From the NCBI GenBank assembly GCA_964461835.1, contig CAYWVO010000001.1, positions 1-64,000 of the forward strand: a stretch of 64,000 nt of DNA, given 5' to 3'. Source of the DNA: CAYWVO01 sp964461835 (GTDB lineage: Bacteria > Zixibacteria > MSB-5A5 > WJJR01 > JAJRUJ01). Position 1 is the stretch's first letter, and each line of letters starts with the position of its first letter. Made by a program: the position numbers and the translations under genes. Shown here one piece after another: positions 26,450 through 34,894 of this stretch. The notes below the pieces were generated by a model. The model had not been told where the DNA came from, made no database searches, and saw nothing but the letters and a program-made list of their open reading frames with translations.

Positions 26450-28822
26450 ATGGTGAACCGTTATCGGAGTATCCAGATGAGAATGCAAGTGACTTGGTTG
26501 GTTCTCATTGCCGCGGTGGGAATCGTTGCCATTAATCCGGTCCTGGCTCGTGATTTTGATAATTTGCCGGACGCCTGGCGCACCCGTCTCGATTCGCTCG
26601 CCTACCCTGCACCGAACCCTGAAACCACTTGGGAACTTACCCAACCGATACATATCGAACGCGAACATATCCGGGTTCAATTGACTGCAGGAATTCTCAG
26701 TTTTTTTCGACCGGTTGCCGGACGAATCACCGGAGCGTATTTTACCGGCGAAGGATTGATTGAGATCGCGCCGCCTACTCAGCTGGAGCGTGCACAACTG
26801 GCCCGCTTTACGGGAGATACGCTTTTGCAGCGGACGTTTAGCGAGCTATACCTGCGCTTTACTGACTCCACGGACGAACGGTTGATGGCTCAATTGCAAT
26901 CTGCGCTCCCGGCTCCGGCGGCAGTGCCGGCAGAGATACCGGATATCTATCTCAGGCGGATTGAACGGGAACTATATTATTCTCTCCCGGCGCGCCTGAT
27001 GCTGGATCTTTGGAATCACGACCGAGCCGGGGTGTTTTACCTGGGGGTAGACCCGGAGGACGATTCCCATTATCACCTGTTTATTGAGCCGCAGGAGAAA
27101 GAGGGTGTGCTCCTCTATCGTCACCCACCGCGCGGCGGCAATCACGCAATCGACTTAGTTTGTGCCTGGCCGCGTGATGAGGACTTATTGGAGACACGCG
27201 GCGTGGCGGCCGACATTAATAATTACCAACTGCACTCCCGGCACTACGACCTCACGACGGTGATTACTGAACCTTCCCGCACGGAGGTAACCGCGCGCCT
27301 TCATTTCCTCTCACGTTCGGACTCCTTACGCGCGGTACGCTTCAATTTGGCGGCAAATCTGGGAATTGACTCGATCTGGAGCAGCGCCGGGCCGGTGTAT
27401 TATTTCTACAACAATCCCCGGGTCCCGCTGGATTACAATCATCCCTACCCCATGGTAGGGCGTGGGGGCGAATACGGAACGCTAGATATTTTCTGGGAAA
27501 ATCCCCTTCCGGATTCCGCGACCGTAACCGTCGCGTATCATGGCCGGTACCTGCTGTACCAATTCCCCTGGGGAGATTTCTACATCAACGAACCGACCTC
27601 CTGGTACCCGACACATGACTGGCGTACCCGGGTGACTTTTGATTTGCATTTCGAACACTCGGCCAATCGCGAGATTATTGCCGCGGGAGAAAAACTGCGG
27701 GAATGGTCCGCGGATGACCGGGCTTTCTCCGACTGGCACCTGGATTATCCCGTTGCGTTCACTTCCTTCAATTATGGAATCTTCGATCACTTTGCCCTGG
27801 AGACGAAAGAGAACCAGCCGGATATCGAAGTCTTTCGCGGCAAGAATCACACCGGCAGTTTGTTTAACAAAGACATCAAAAAGAAAACCGGCAATGACCT
27901 CAAAGGAGCACTTGAACTGTTTACCAACGCGTATGGTCCGCTTCCCTTCGATCACTTATATGCGACAGAAATTCCGGGCGGCCACGGCCAGGGATTTCCG
28001 CAGATGTTGCATCTATCCTGGCACTCCTTTGAAGAAGAAGAGGAAGGTCAGACCGAGTTGTTCCGCGCACACGAGGTATCGCATCAGTGGTGGGGGCATG
28101 TTGTCTTATGGCAAACCTACCATGATCAATGGCTCTCGGAGGGATTCGCCGAGTACTCCGGCGCGTGGTACGTCGAGCAAAAATACGGCTGGGATTATCA
28201 ACTCAAACGAATTTTCGATGATTGGAAAGAAGGCATTTTGGAAAAGGGCGGGCGGCGCGCCTGGCATGAGGGTCCGGAGGTGGCGCCGATCTGGCTGGGC
28301 GGCCGGTGTTCGTCATTTGATTCCCCTGCCTCTTACTTGAACTTGGTGTATTTTAAAGGCGCATACGTCGTCCATATGCTGCGCATGATGCTTCACGATT
28401 TTCAAAACAACTCAGACGAGCGGTTTATGGCAATGATGCGCGATTTTGTTGACCGGCATCGGAGAAGCAGCGCCACCACCGCTGATTTCCAACGCGTAGT
28501 GGAAGATCATGTGGACGGTGACATGGACTGGTTTTTTGATCAGTGGGTCTACGGGACGGAAATTCCGCGACTGACCTATGACCACGAAATCACTGCCACC
28601 AGAGATGGCCGATATATCGTCAGTGGCTCAATCACGCAGTCGGAAGTTTCCCAGCCGTTCCGTTTGTTTGTGCCGGTGACTTTTGAATTCGGGGAAAACA
28701 AGAAATCGACCTTCTTGCAGGAAGTGCAAGGTTGGGAAACCACGTTTCGCTCTCCCCCGCTTCCCCGCGAGCCGCGCCAGGTAATTTTCAACGATTATTG
28801 GACGATACTCTGTTACGAATAG
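26450..28822 (+). CDS. M1-family (gluzincin) aminopeptidase-like secreted protein
   Basis: A 790-residue exported protein. The N-terminal hydrophobic segment (about 13-30) is followed by a large beta domain, and the peptidase domain carries the gluzincin zinc motif HEVSHQWWG with the third ligand Glu 18 residues later in LSEGFAEYSG. The M1 exopeptidase motif GxMEN is not obvious; the position where it would lie reads TEIPGGHGQGFPQM, so substrate binding may differ from typical aminopeptidases. It has its own ribosome sites (GGAGG 3 bases before the ATG 26450, better spaced for GTG 26453). A terminator separates it from the carboxypeptidase, so it is probably transcribed separately. Convergent with the radical SAM gene (21-nt gap). 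Confidence 0.88.
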   Translation: MVNRYRSIQMRMQVTWLVLIAAVGIVAINPVLARDFDNLPDAWRTRLDSLAYPAPNPETTWELTQPIHIEREHIRVQLTAGILSFFRPVAGRITGAYFTGEGLIEIAPPTQLERAQLARFTGDTLLQRTFSELYLRFTDSTDERLMAQLQSALPAPAAVPAEIPDIYLRRIERELYYSLPARLMLDLWNHDRAGVFYLGVDPEDDSHYHLFIEPQEKEGVLLYRHPPRGGNHAIDLVCAWPRDEDLLETRGVAADINNYQLHSRHYDLTTVITEPSRTEVTARLHFLSRSDSLRAVRFNLAANLGIDSIWSSAGPVYYFYNNPRVPLDYNHPYPMVGRGGEYGTLDIFWENPLPDSATVTVAYHGRYLLYQFPWGDFYINEPTSWYPTHDWRTRVTFDLHFEHSANREIIAAGEKLREWSADDRAFSDWHLDYPVAFTSFNYGIFDHFALETKENQPDIEVFRGKNHTGSLFNKDIKKKTGNDLKGALELFTNAYGPLPFDHLYATEIPGGHGQGFPQMLHLSWHSFEEEEEGQTELFRAHEVSHQWWGHVVLWQTYHDQWLSEGFAEYSGAWYVEQKYGWDYQLKRIFDDWKEGILEKGGRRAWHEGPEVAPIWLGGRCSSFDSPASYLNLVYFKGAYVVHMLRMMLHDFQNNSDERFMAMMRDFVDRHRRSSATTADFQRVVEDHVDGDMDWFFDQWVYGTEIPRLTYDHEITATRDGRYIVSGSITQSEVSQPFRLFVPVTFEFGENKKSTFLQEVQGWETTFRSPPLPREPRQVIFNDYWTILCYE

Positions 28823-28843
28823 CGTAGCTGCCGGGTCGTGCAC

Positions 28844-29617
28844 TTACCGGTAGTAGGCTTTAACCGGGATACCCAGCTTGCTCGTGGCGGCCGCCGCGAT
28901 CTCTTTTAAGCGTCCAACCGGGATTTTGGTCAATCCCGCCTCGGCAGTCTGTCGATCGCAGGTATATACCTGCACTTCCATTGGTCTGATTTTTTCGAGG
29001 CAGGCAAGCCAGTCGGCAACTTCGGTGTCGGTTGAATTGTCGTACGCCCCGGTACCGAACAGTGTCTGCACGGTAACGCCCTCAAGCCGGGAAAGCCCAT
29101 CGACAATTCCCGCCAATGCCAGGGCGGCGGCAGGACGGTTCATGATATGGAACATCCGTTCGTTGCCAGCGTCCAGCTTCATGATGCGCACATCGAGTTC
29201 ACTCAGTGCCGTGCGAATTTCCGGTTCGCCGACCATTGCAGAATTGGAGAGAATGGCCAGCCGGGCGTCTGGCGCCAGCTTCTTCACAATCGGCCGCACC
29301 TCGGCGACAATTTGCGGAAAATCGGGATGTACGGTCGGTTCGCCGTTACCAGAAAACGTGACATAGGAAACGGCACCATTGGTATTGAGCGCATTAATTA
29401 AGGCTGCGGTCACCGCACATGCGGTAGGAAACTGCCGCCGGTGCTTCGCGGCGTCGGTGGTTTTGATTTTTGTTGCCCCATAATGACAATAGACGCAATC
29501 AAACGGACAGAGCTTGGCACGAATCGGCGAGAGGTTGATCCCCAGAGATTTGCCCAGTCGGCGCGAATTGACCGGCCCATACATGATTCCCCGCTGAAGT
29601 GCTATCGTCTGTGTCAT
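28844..29617 (-). CDS. radical SAM protein of the COG0731 type
   Basis: A 257-residue enzyme with the radical SAM cluster motif CPFDCVYC: cysteines 37, 41 and 44 in CxxxCxxC spacing. The N-terminal GPVNSRRLGKSLGINLSP and the GNGEPTVHPDFP glycine motif match the single-domain family annotated as Fe-S oxidoreductase/wybutosine-synthesis-like (COG0731). In bacteria this family has no settled reaction; it is not the tRNA-modifying TYW1 itself, which has additional domains. GGAGG precedes the ATG at good spacing. It is divergent from the ArsR gene with only 50 nt between starts. Confidence 0.9.
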   Translation of the reverse strand: MTQTIALQRGIMYGPVNSRRLGKSLGINLSPIRAKLCPFDCVYCHYGATKIKTTDAAKHRRQFPTACAVTAALINALNTNGAVSYVTFSGNGEPTVHPDFPQIVAEVRPIVKKLAPDARLAILSNSAMVGEPEIRTALSELDVRIMKLDAGNERMFHIMNRPAAALALAGIVDGLSRLEGVTVQTLFGTGAYDNSTDTEVADWLACLEKIRPMEVQVYTCDRQTAEAGLTKIPVGRLKEIAAAATSKLGIPVKAYYR

Positions 29618-29667
29618 TGACTGATTCCTCCATCAGCGTATATTGTAATCCCAATGCGAGGTGAGGA

Positions 29668-30024
29668 GTGTCAAAAGGGCAGCCGATTGACAAAAAAGCA
29701 CATCGTGCGCGACGGCGCACCGCGAGGCACGGGCGCGTAGCCGATCACGAATTTGGTGAGATGTCAGAAATCTTCGCGGCGCTGGGCGATATGACCCGGG
29801 TGCGTATTATCGAGTCACTCCTCCAGGGCGAACAGAGTGTCAGCCAATTGGCTAAGGAACTCGATATCTCTGTTTCTGCGATATCTCATCAACTGCGCCG
29901 ATTAAAAGACCTCAAAATTCTCCGTCACCATAAAATCGGCAAGCGGGTGTTTTATGCTCTCGATGATGCCCATATTGCCGGCCTTTTCCAGATGGCCTTG
30001 GATCATGTGAGACATAGTGACTAA
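29668..30024 (+). CDS. ArsR/SmtB-family repressor with a zinc-type alpha-5 site
   Basis: A 118-residue winged-helix repressor. The recognition helix region LAKELDISVSAISHQLRRLKDLKILRHHKIGKRVFYAL is typical. Its metal site is of the alpha-5 type: D100-x-H102-x10-H113-x2-H116 in DAHIAGLFQMALDHVRH, the exact spacing of zinc-sensing SmtB and CzrA. The cysteines needed for arsenic or cadmium sensing (ELCVC on alpha-3, or N-terminal cysteines) are absent. GTG start at 29668 with GGTGAGGA. A near-consensus SmtB operator lies 50 bases downstream, in front of the permease gene, which it presumably controls. Confidence 0.93.
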   Translation: MSKGQPIDKKAHRARRRTARHGRVADHEFGEMSEIFAALGDMTRVRIIESLLQGEQSVSQLAKELDISVSAISHQLRRLKDLKILRHHKIGKRVFYALDDAHIAGLFQMALDHVRHSD

Positions 30025-30072
30025 ACGCCGGGATATTTTGCCAATTCCGCAGGATTCCGGACGTAAAAACAC

Positions 30073-30088
30073 TTGAATAGTTGTTCAA
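30073..30088. promoter_or_regulatory. ArsR/SmtB-type operator
   Basis: TTGAATAGTTGTTCAA, a perfect TTGAA-N6-TTCAA inverted repeat. Its core TGAATAGTTGTTCA differs at two positions from the SmtB operator core TGAACAGTTATTCA (from memory). It overlaps the -35 box of the permease promoter. Confidence 0.7.
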
Positions 30089-30100
30089 TTGTTGTATTAA
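30073..30100 (+). promoter_or_regulatory. predicted sigma-70 promoter of the metal permease gene
   Basis: TTGAAT (30073-30078), 16-base spacer, TATTAA (30095-30100). The operator covers the -35 box, so bound repressor would block polymerase. The leader to the ATG at 30142 is about 35 nt. Confidence 0.6.
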
Positions 30101-30141
30101 CAGTTTTGAACCGATGAAGAAAGCGAAGGCATGAGAAGTCG

Positions 30142-31278
30142 ATGATGGATATAGTATTACAGGTTATCGCGGACACCTATCATGTGGCGGTGGAATCGGC
30201 CCCCTACATCCTGTTTGGTTTTCTTGTGGCGGCCTTTCTCTACGTATTTTTCCCGGAGAACCGCATCCAGGGTTGGCTGGGCAAGAAATCACTGTGGTCG
30301 GTCTTGAAAGCCTCGGTTTTGGGTGTTCCCTTACCCCTTTGTTCCTGTGGCGTGATTCCGGCGGCAGTAACGTTGCGGCGGCGCGGCGCTTCGCGCGGCG
30401 CGACGGCCTCGTTCCTGATCTCGACACCGGAAACGGGGATGGAATCAATTCTGCTCACTTATGGCCTGCTGGGACCATTTATGGCCATTGTGCGGCCAAT
30501 CGCCGCCTTTTTCACGGCTGCCACCGCCGGCACATTGGTTAACAGCGTTGATGACAGCGAGGAAACGCCGGCGAATCCGGCCCCGACCTGTGGCTGTTGC
30601 TCCGGGGAGACCAAGGCGGCTAAGCCGGGATTCTTGGCGCGGTTGCGAGATTCTGTCGTGTATGTGTTCAACGATGTGCTGCGCGATATTGGGAAATGGC
30701 TGTTGATCGGTGTGGTTATCTCAGGCGTGATTCTCGCGCTGTTGCCGGAGGACTTTTTTGCGGGTTTTTTGGGTTCGAGCTGGGTGACCATGTTGGTAAT
30801 GCTGGTAATCGGCCTTCCGTTGTATATCTGTGCCTCGGCCTCAACGCCGGTGGCTGCGGCTTTGATCCTTAAAGGTATTTCTCCCGGTGCCGCGTTAGTT
30901 TTGTTGATGGTGGGCCCGGCAACGAATGTAACCACGATTGCAATTGTTGCCAAGGAAATGGGCAAGAAAGCGGCGGCCTTCTACCTGGGATCAATTGTTG
31001 TCTGCAGCCTGGCGATTGCCACGGTGGTTAATATCCTCGTCGGAGCGTATTCAATCACGATTCCAATTTCGCTTTCCACGCATCATCATCTACTCCCGCT
31101 CTGGATTGGTATCCCGTCGGCGCTCATCCTCTTCGGCTTGATCGGGTATCAGGTGGTGAAAAAATGGTGGCCGAAAAAGCAGCCGGCACCGAGCTGTTGT
31201 TCCGGGGAATCGGTGCAGGTCCAATCGTCGATTAGCACCAAAGGCCAGCAGACACAGAAACCAATTCAGATACAGTAG
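30142..31278 (+). CDS. DUF318/SO_0444-type metal efflux permease
   Basis: A 378-residue membrane protein of the PF03773 permease family (proposed Cu/Zn/arsenic-type transporters). About eight membrane helices are seen, in two halves separated by a cytoplasmic loop with CGCCSG. The family motif PLPLCSCGVIPAAVTLRRRGASRGATASFLISTPETG and its repeat LPLYICASASTPVAAALILKGISPGAALVLLMVGPATNVTT are complete. A second cysteine pair, SCCSG, lies in the C-terminal tail. The cysteine clusters and upstream ArsR-type zinc sensor suggest zinc (or a similar divalent ion) export; direction and substrate are inferred. Confidence 0.88.
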   Translation: MMDIVLQVIADTYHVAVESAPYILFGFLVAAFLYVFFPENRIQGWLGKKSLWSVLKASVLGVPLPLCSCGVIPAAVTLRRRGASRGATASFLISTPETGMESILLTYGLLGPFMAIVRPIAAFFTAATAGTLVNSVDDSEETPANPAPTCGCCSGETKAAKPGFLARLRDSVVYVFNDVLRDIGKWLLIGVVISGVILALLPEDFFAGFLGSSWVTMLVMLVIGLPLYICASASTPVAAALILKGISPGAALVLLMVGPATNVTTIAIVAKEMGKKAAAFYLGSIVVCSLAIATVVNILVGAYSITIPISLSTHHHLLPLWIGIPSALILFGLIGYQVVKKWWPKKQPAPSCCSGESVQVQSSISTKGQQTQKPIQIQ

Positions 31279-31295
31279 CGCCGAGGCGGACTGCG

Positions 31296-31652
31296 TCAGG
31301 AGAAAAGCGGCGTTACGTCCTCTTTCAGTAACACATACAGGGCATAGATGCCTAATGCAGTGCCGAACGGGAACACGGGCAAGTTCAGGATGGCCAGAAT
31401 GATCGCCAGAATCCGGGCCCAGGTCTTCCGTTTGAGCAAGCCGATGCCGGCGATGATGCCTGGTCCCACCAGGATCAGATAAAACACGCCGCCAATCAGC
31501 CAGATCAGGCTCAGCGCGGCCATCATCTCATAATGCAAGTCGGGAACTATTGCCAGGGCGGCCAGAAAGACAAATCCCAGGATGCCGAGTACCACAAAAA
31601 TCCCATGGTAAACAATGAAGAGCTTCCCCAGCAGTTCAACATGTTTTTCCAT
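31296..31652 (-). CDS. small four-helix membrane protein, paralogue 1
   Basis: A 118-residue protein with four predicted membrane helices. It is clearly a paralogue of the next gene: both share the start KH-E-LG-L-IVY/F, the middle GLLKRKTWARILAIILAIL and the end GTALGIYALYVLLKE. Function unknown; the pattern GLLKR-WAR resembles small membrane proteins annotated DUF4064-like. GGGAAG precedes the ATG. It is convergent with the metal permease gene. Confidence 0.75.
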   Translation of the reverse strand: MEKHVELLGKLFIVYHGIFVVLGILGFVFLAALAIVPDLHYEMMAALSLIWLIGGVFYLILVGPGIIAGIGLLKRKTWARILAIILAILNLPVFPFGTALGIYALYVLLKEDVTPLFS

Positions 31653-31669
31653 CCAACTTCCCTCACAGT

Positions 31670-32056
31670 TCAGGGTGTCGAGCCACTAGCTGTGCTAGGC
31701 GCTCCCTCAAAGTACCGCGCGCTTTCCTCTTTGAGTAATACCCAAAGCGTATAAATGCCGATTGCGGTGCCGATCGGAATTTCCAGCAGGCTCAAGAATC
31801 CGAGAATAATGACCAATATCCGTGCCCAGTTTTGCCGCTTGAGCAACCCGATACCGCCGATAATTTCGGGGATAGAAAAGACGATGAACAATCCGGCAAT
31901 GAACCATCCGACCAAAAGAAGAACTCCCGACCCGGTTGGATCATCCGGGAGCACGGCCAGACTGGCAAAGAACAGAAAGAACGCGATTCCTGCGATTAAG
32001 CCGATGGCGCCGAAGACGATGTAGAGCCATCCCAGAATTTCAATATGCTTTCCCAT
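31670..32056 (-). CDS. small four-helix membrane protein, paralogue 2
   Basis: A 128-residue tandem paralogue of the gene at 31296-31652, with the same four helices and GLLKRQNWARILVIILGFL and IGTAIGIYTLWVLLKEE blocks. It has a short extra tail rich in Ser/Thr/Ala. GGGGAG lies upstream of the ATG. The 17-nt gap shows the two are co-transcribed and arose by tandem duplication. Confidence 0.75.
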   Translation of the reverse strand: MGKHIEILGWLYIVFGAIGLIAGIAFFLFFASLAVLPDDPTGSGVLLLVGWFIAGLFIVFSIPEIIGGIGLLKRQNWARILVIILGFLSLLEIPIGTAIGIYTLWVLLKEESARYFEGAPSTASGSTP

Positions 32057-32202
32057 GATTAACTCCCCTGCCGTGGTGTCGATACTCCTCCTGGCCGGTC
32101 CAGTTACAGTACGTCACCCTCCGGCACAAGTTTCCTCCGCTTCCTGTCTGAGTAGATTCACGAAATGATACCCTGCTCGCTCCCCTGCCGTTATATTTGA
32201 AT

Positions 32203-33570
32203 ATGGCTCGGTCCGGTAAGATCAAGACATTTTTCGCCTGTACCGCTTGTGGAGCGACCTTCGCCAAGTGGAGTGGTCAGTGTGCTGAATGTGGGGCGTG
32301 GAATACGTTGCAGGAGGAGCGTACTACGACTACGGTGGCCAAATCCCGGGTAAAGGCGGGGGATACCCCATCCCCGACGCTGTTGATTGATATCCCCTCG
32401 GGCAGTGAGTTGCATATTTCGACCGGTCTGCGGGAGTTGGATGATGTCCTGGGCGGGGGGATTGTGCCCGGGGGCGTTTTGATGTTGGCGGGCGATCCGG
32501 GAATCGGCAAATCGACTATTTTTTTACAGGTGGCTGATCACCTGGCAAATCGGTCGCTTGACGTGGTGTATATTTCGGGCGAAGAATCGCTGCCCCAAGT
32601 GCGCCGGCGAGCGCTGCGGTTGGGGTTGGCCGCCGAGCGACTGGCTATCCTCAACGAGACCGACTGGCCGCGCATTGAGGCGGCGTTAAGACAGAATAAA
32701 CCACAGGCAATTGTCGTTGATTCAATCCAAACGCTCCGGCATCCGGAGTGGCCGTCGCCACCGGGTACAGTCGGGCAGATTCGTGAGTGTGCGCAGGCGA
32801 TCATCGACTATTGCAAGCGAACCGACACTACCGCACTGCTCATTGGGCATGTAACCAAGGAGGGGGCAATTGCCGGGCCGAAAGTGCTTGAACATATGGT
32901 GGACACGGTGCTGCATTTCGAGGGCGAGCAACATCAGATTCACCGCATCATCCGCGCGGTCAAGAACCGGTTCGGCCCGACCAATGATATCGGTGTGTTT
33001 GAGATGACGGAGCACGGTCTGCGGGAGATTGCCGATCCTTCCGGGTTGTTTTTGGGCGAGCGACAGGAGGATACCATCGGCTCGGTGATCGGCTGTGCCA
33101 TTGAGGGCCGCCGTCCGTTTCTGCTGGAATTGCAGGCGCTGGTGACCCCGACGCATTATGGCTCGCCGCAGCGCGTCTCGACCGGTGTCGATCATCGACG
33201 GTTGGTTCTGTTGCTGGCAATTCTGGAAAAGCGGTGCGGCCTGGCCATGGGGACCCAGGACGTGTTTGCCAATATCGCCGGCGGATTTAAATCGGCCGAA
33301 CCGGCGCTGGACCTCGCGCTGGCTGCCGGTCTGATCTCCGCCTTCTCGAACGCCCCGCTACCGGCGAATGTGGTCGCGATCGGCGAGGTGGGATTAACCG
33401 GTGAAATTCGGGCGGTCCCCTTCCTGGAAACCCGTCTCCGTGAGTCGGAAAAACTGGGCTTTACGCGCGCGATTATTCCACAGGGGAATGTACAGACGCT
33501 GGAGTATTCCGGCCGCTTGGACGTTTCGGGTCTGCGATTTTTGTCGGAATTGCAGGAACAGATTTCTTAG
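32203..33570 (+). CDS. radA: DNA repair protein RadA
   Basis: RecA-like ATPase that helps process recombination intermediates. All family parts are present: zinc finger C13-x2-C16-x10-C27-x2-C30, Walker A GDPGIGKSTIFLQ, the KNRFG motif in VKNRFGPTNDIGVFEM, and the C-terminal LonC-like domain (SALLADAFGV is not here; instead STGVDHRRLVLLLAILEKRCGLAMG and VGLTGEIRAVP). The ATG at 32203 is preferred over TTG 32197; neither has a good ribosome site. The gene stands alone on the + strand. Confidence 0.97.
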   Translation: MARSGKIKTFFACTACGATFAKWSGQCAECGAWNTLQEERTTTTVAKSRVKAGDTPSPTLLIDIPSGSELHISTGLRELDDVLGGGIVPGGVLMLAGDPGIGKSTIFLQVADHLANRSLDVVYISGEESLPQVRRRALRLGLAAERLAILNETDWPRIEAALRQNKPQAIVVDSIQTLRHPEWPSPPGTVGQIRECAQAIIDYCKRTDTTALLIGHVTKEGAIAGPKVLEHMVDTVLHFEGEQHQIHRIIRAVKNRFGPTNDIGVFEMTEHGLREIADPSGLFLGERQEDTIGSVIGCAIEGRRPFLLELQALVTPTHYGSPQRVSTGVDHRRLVLLLAILEKRCGLAMGTQDVFANIAGGFKSAEPALDLALAAGLISAFSNAPLPANVVAIGEVGLTGEIRAVPFLETRLRESEKLGFTRAIIPQGNVQTLEYSGRLDVSGLRFLSELQEQIS

Positions 33571-33640
33571 ATAGTTCGTTCTTACACCGACGTGCTTACT
33601 CGCGTACCACGGAAAAACGAGTTTATGGTCGGAGGTACAG

Positions 33641-33922
33641 ATGTTTATTCATATGTCACTGCATTACCCGTCGCCGGGCAAAGAGCAACACGTTATAGAT
33701 GCACTGCACCGCTTCAGGAACGCGATGAAGGATAAGCCGGGTCTTCAACATTGTCATACGATGCGTGACGCCACGACCGGCAAACTGATCCGCATCGCCA
33801 TCTGGAACTCCAGAGAAGAATGGGACCGCGCCCGTCCCGAACTGCAAGAGATGATTAAAAACTACCCGCTGCATGAGTGGGAGGAGGTGCCGCCGAAGGT
33901 ATATCATTTGGAAGAGGTATGA
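33641..33922 (+). CDS. antibiotic biosynthesis monooxygenase (ABM)-type small protein
   Basis: A 93-residue protein with the ferredoxin-like ABM fold pattern: an opening strand FIHMSLHYPSPGKEQHVIDALHRF, a central LQHCHTMRDATTGKLIRIAIWNSREEWDRA and a closing helix. This matches quinol-monooxygenase or heme-degradation-like small proteins, many of which have no known substrate. GGAGG precedes the ATG. It lies next to radA but with its own ribosome site and 70-nt gap. Confidence 0.7.
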   Translation: MFIHMSLHYPSPGKEQHVIDALHRFRNAMKDKPGLQHCHTMRDATTGKLIRIAIWNSREEWDRARPELQEMIKNYPLHEWEEVPPKVYHLEEV

Positions 33923-34064
33923 TGCCGATTCCGACGGCGGTATGCGGTGCCGCTAATTGGTGGAAGTGTCAGGTTTGTCGCTGCCTTTGCGCACCTCAGA
34001 ACAAGACCTACAGATAAATTCCTCTATCATAACAGCATAGTCTTCCCGGATTATCTCAAGCAAA

Positions 34065-34337
34065 ATGCTTGGGATCGGTTACGGATTCGGTGACGAGGTG
34101 ATCAATAATCGTATTTTCCAATGGCTTTCCGATGACGGACAAAACCAATTATTCATAATTGATTGCATAGAAGGCAGCATAAATGATCCGAAGAGTCAAG
34201 CATCCATTCTGTTAAAAGATTTAAGACTTTTCCCGGCTGACCAGAAAGGGAAATTGAAAATTATCGGACTTGGCGGGATCGAGGAATTTGCCGGTGAGAA
34301 TGGGTGGGCAAACATTAAGAGGCAGATGTTCGGGTAA
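34065..34337 (+). pseudogene. C-terminal fragment of a SIR2-like domain protein
   Basis: A 90-residue frame beginning LGIGYGFGDEVINNRIFQWL, then NQLFIIDCIEG. The GYGFGDExIN pattern is that of the C-terminal edge of SIR2-like (SIR2_2) NADase/defence domains, where the nucleotide-binding half would lie before it. Here the frame is stopped by TAG 10 codons upstream and the N-terminal catalytic part is missing. Base composition of 34060-34230 is visibly more AT-rich than the neighbours. The reading is weak evidence from one motif; it could also be a short unrelated gene. Confidence 0.5.
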
Positions 34338-34351
34338 TTTGGAAACACGGT

Positions 34352-34770
34352 TCTGTCACTCCGGCGCATGCCGGGATCCAGGGTGGGCGTGGAGCGCCCA
34401 TCGTACGTCTCCCCTCTCCACCCTAAAATGGATCCCGGATCAAGGCCGGAATGACAGAGTAGCAATGATGGATCCCGGCTCAAGGCCGGGATGACAGGAG
34501 TCTGTCACCCCAGCGGAGGCTGGGGTCCACGGTGGGTGCAAAGCACCCACCCTACAATTGCCAGCCCACCCCCAAAATGGATCCCGGCTCAAGGCCGGGA
34601 TGACAAGAGTCTGTCACCCCAGCGGAGGCTGGGGTCCACGGTGGGTGCAAAGCACCCACCCTACAATTGCCAGCCCGCCCCAAAATGGATCCCGGATCAA
34701 GTCCGGGATGACATAGGGAGAGGGTCTGCCATATCCTGTGCAACGGGCAGGTTGAAGACCTGCCGCGCAC
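34352..34770. repeat. dense repeat cluster with a 109-bp tandem duplication
   Basis: Copies of the 28-bp module at 34428-34455, 34468-34495, 34577-34604 and 34685-34712, GGTGGGTGC-AAA-GCACCCACC hairpins at 34531-34555 and 34640-34664, a variant GGTGGGCG hairpin at 34381-34399, CACCCCAGCGGAGGCTGGGGTCCAC hairpins, and a GGGCAGG/CCTGCC hairpin at 34743-34770. Bases 34498-34606 and 34607-34715 are near-identical direct repeats with a 109-bp period. The arrangement is not a CRISPR: there are no constant repeats with unique spacers. Confidence 0.85.
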
Positions 34771-34830
34771 GGAACCTTTGACGGCTTCTTCTACCCTTCA
34801 CGATAATGCCAGTATTCTGACGTTTTCACC

Positions 34831-34859
34831 TTGACTCCTCTGAGCCCGGCAAGTACTCT
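34831..34859 (+). promoter_or_regulatory. possible sigma-70 promoter of tgt-yajC-def-fmt-rng
   Basis: TTGACT (34831-34836), 17-base spacer, TACTCT (34854-34859). The -35 is 5/6, the -10 is weak. It lies 35 bases before the tgt ATG. Confidence 0.4.
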
Positions 34860-34894
34860 CAGGCAATGATTGACAACGAGTTAGGCGTGTAAGT

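Noticed and set aside
34498..34770. Possible CRISPR array
   Set aside because: Repeats are not evenly spaced direct repeats with unique spacers, and no cas gene is present.
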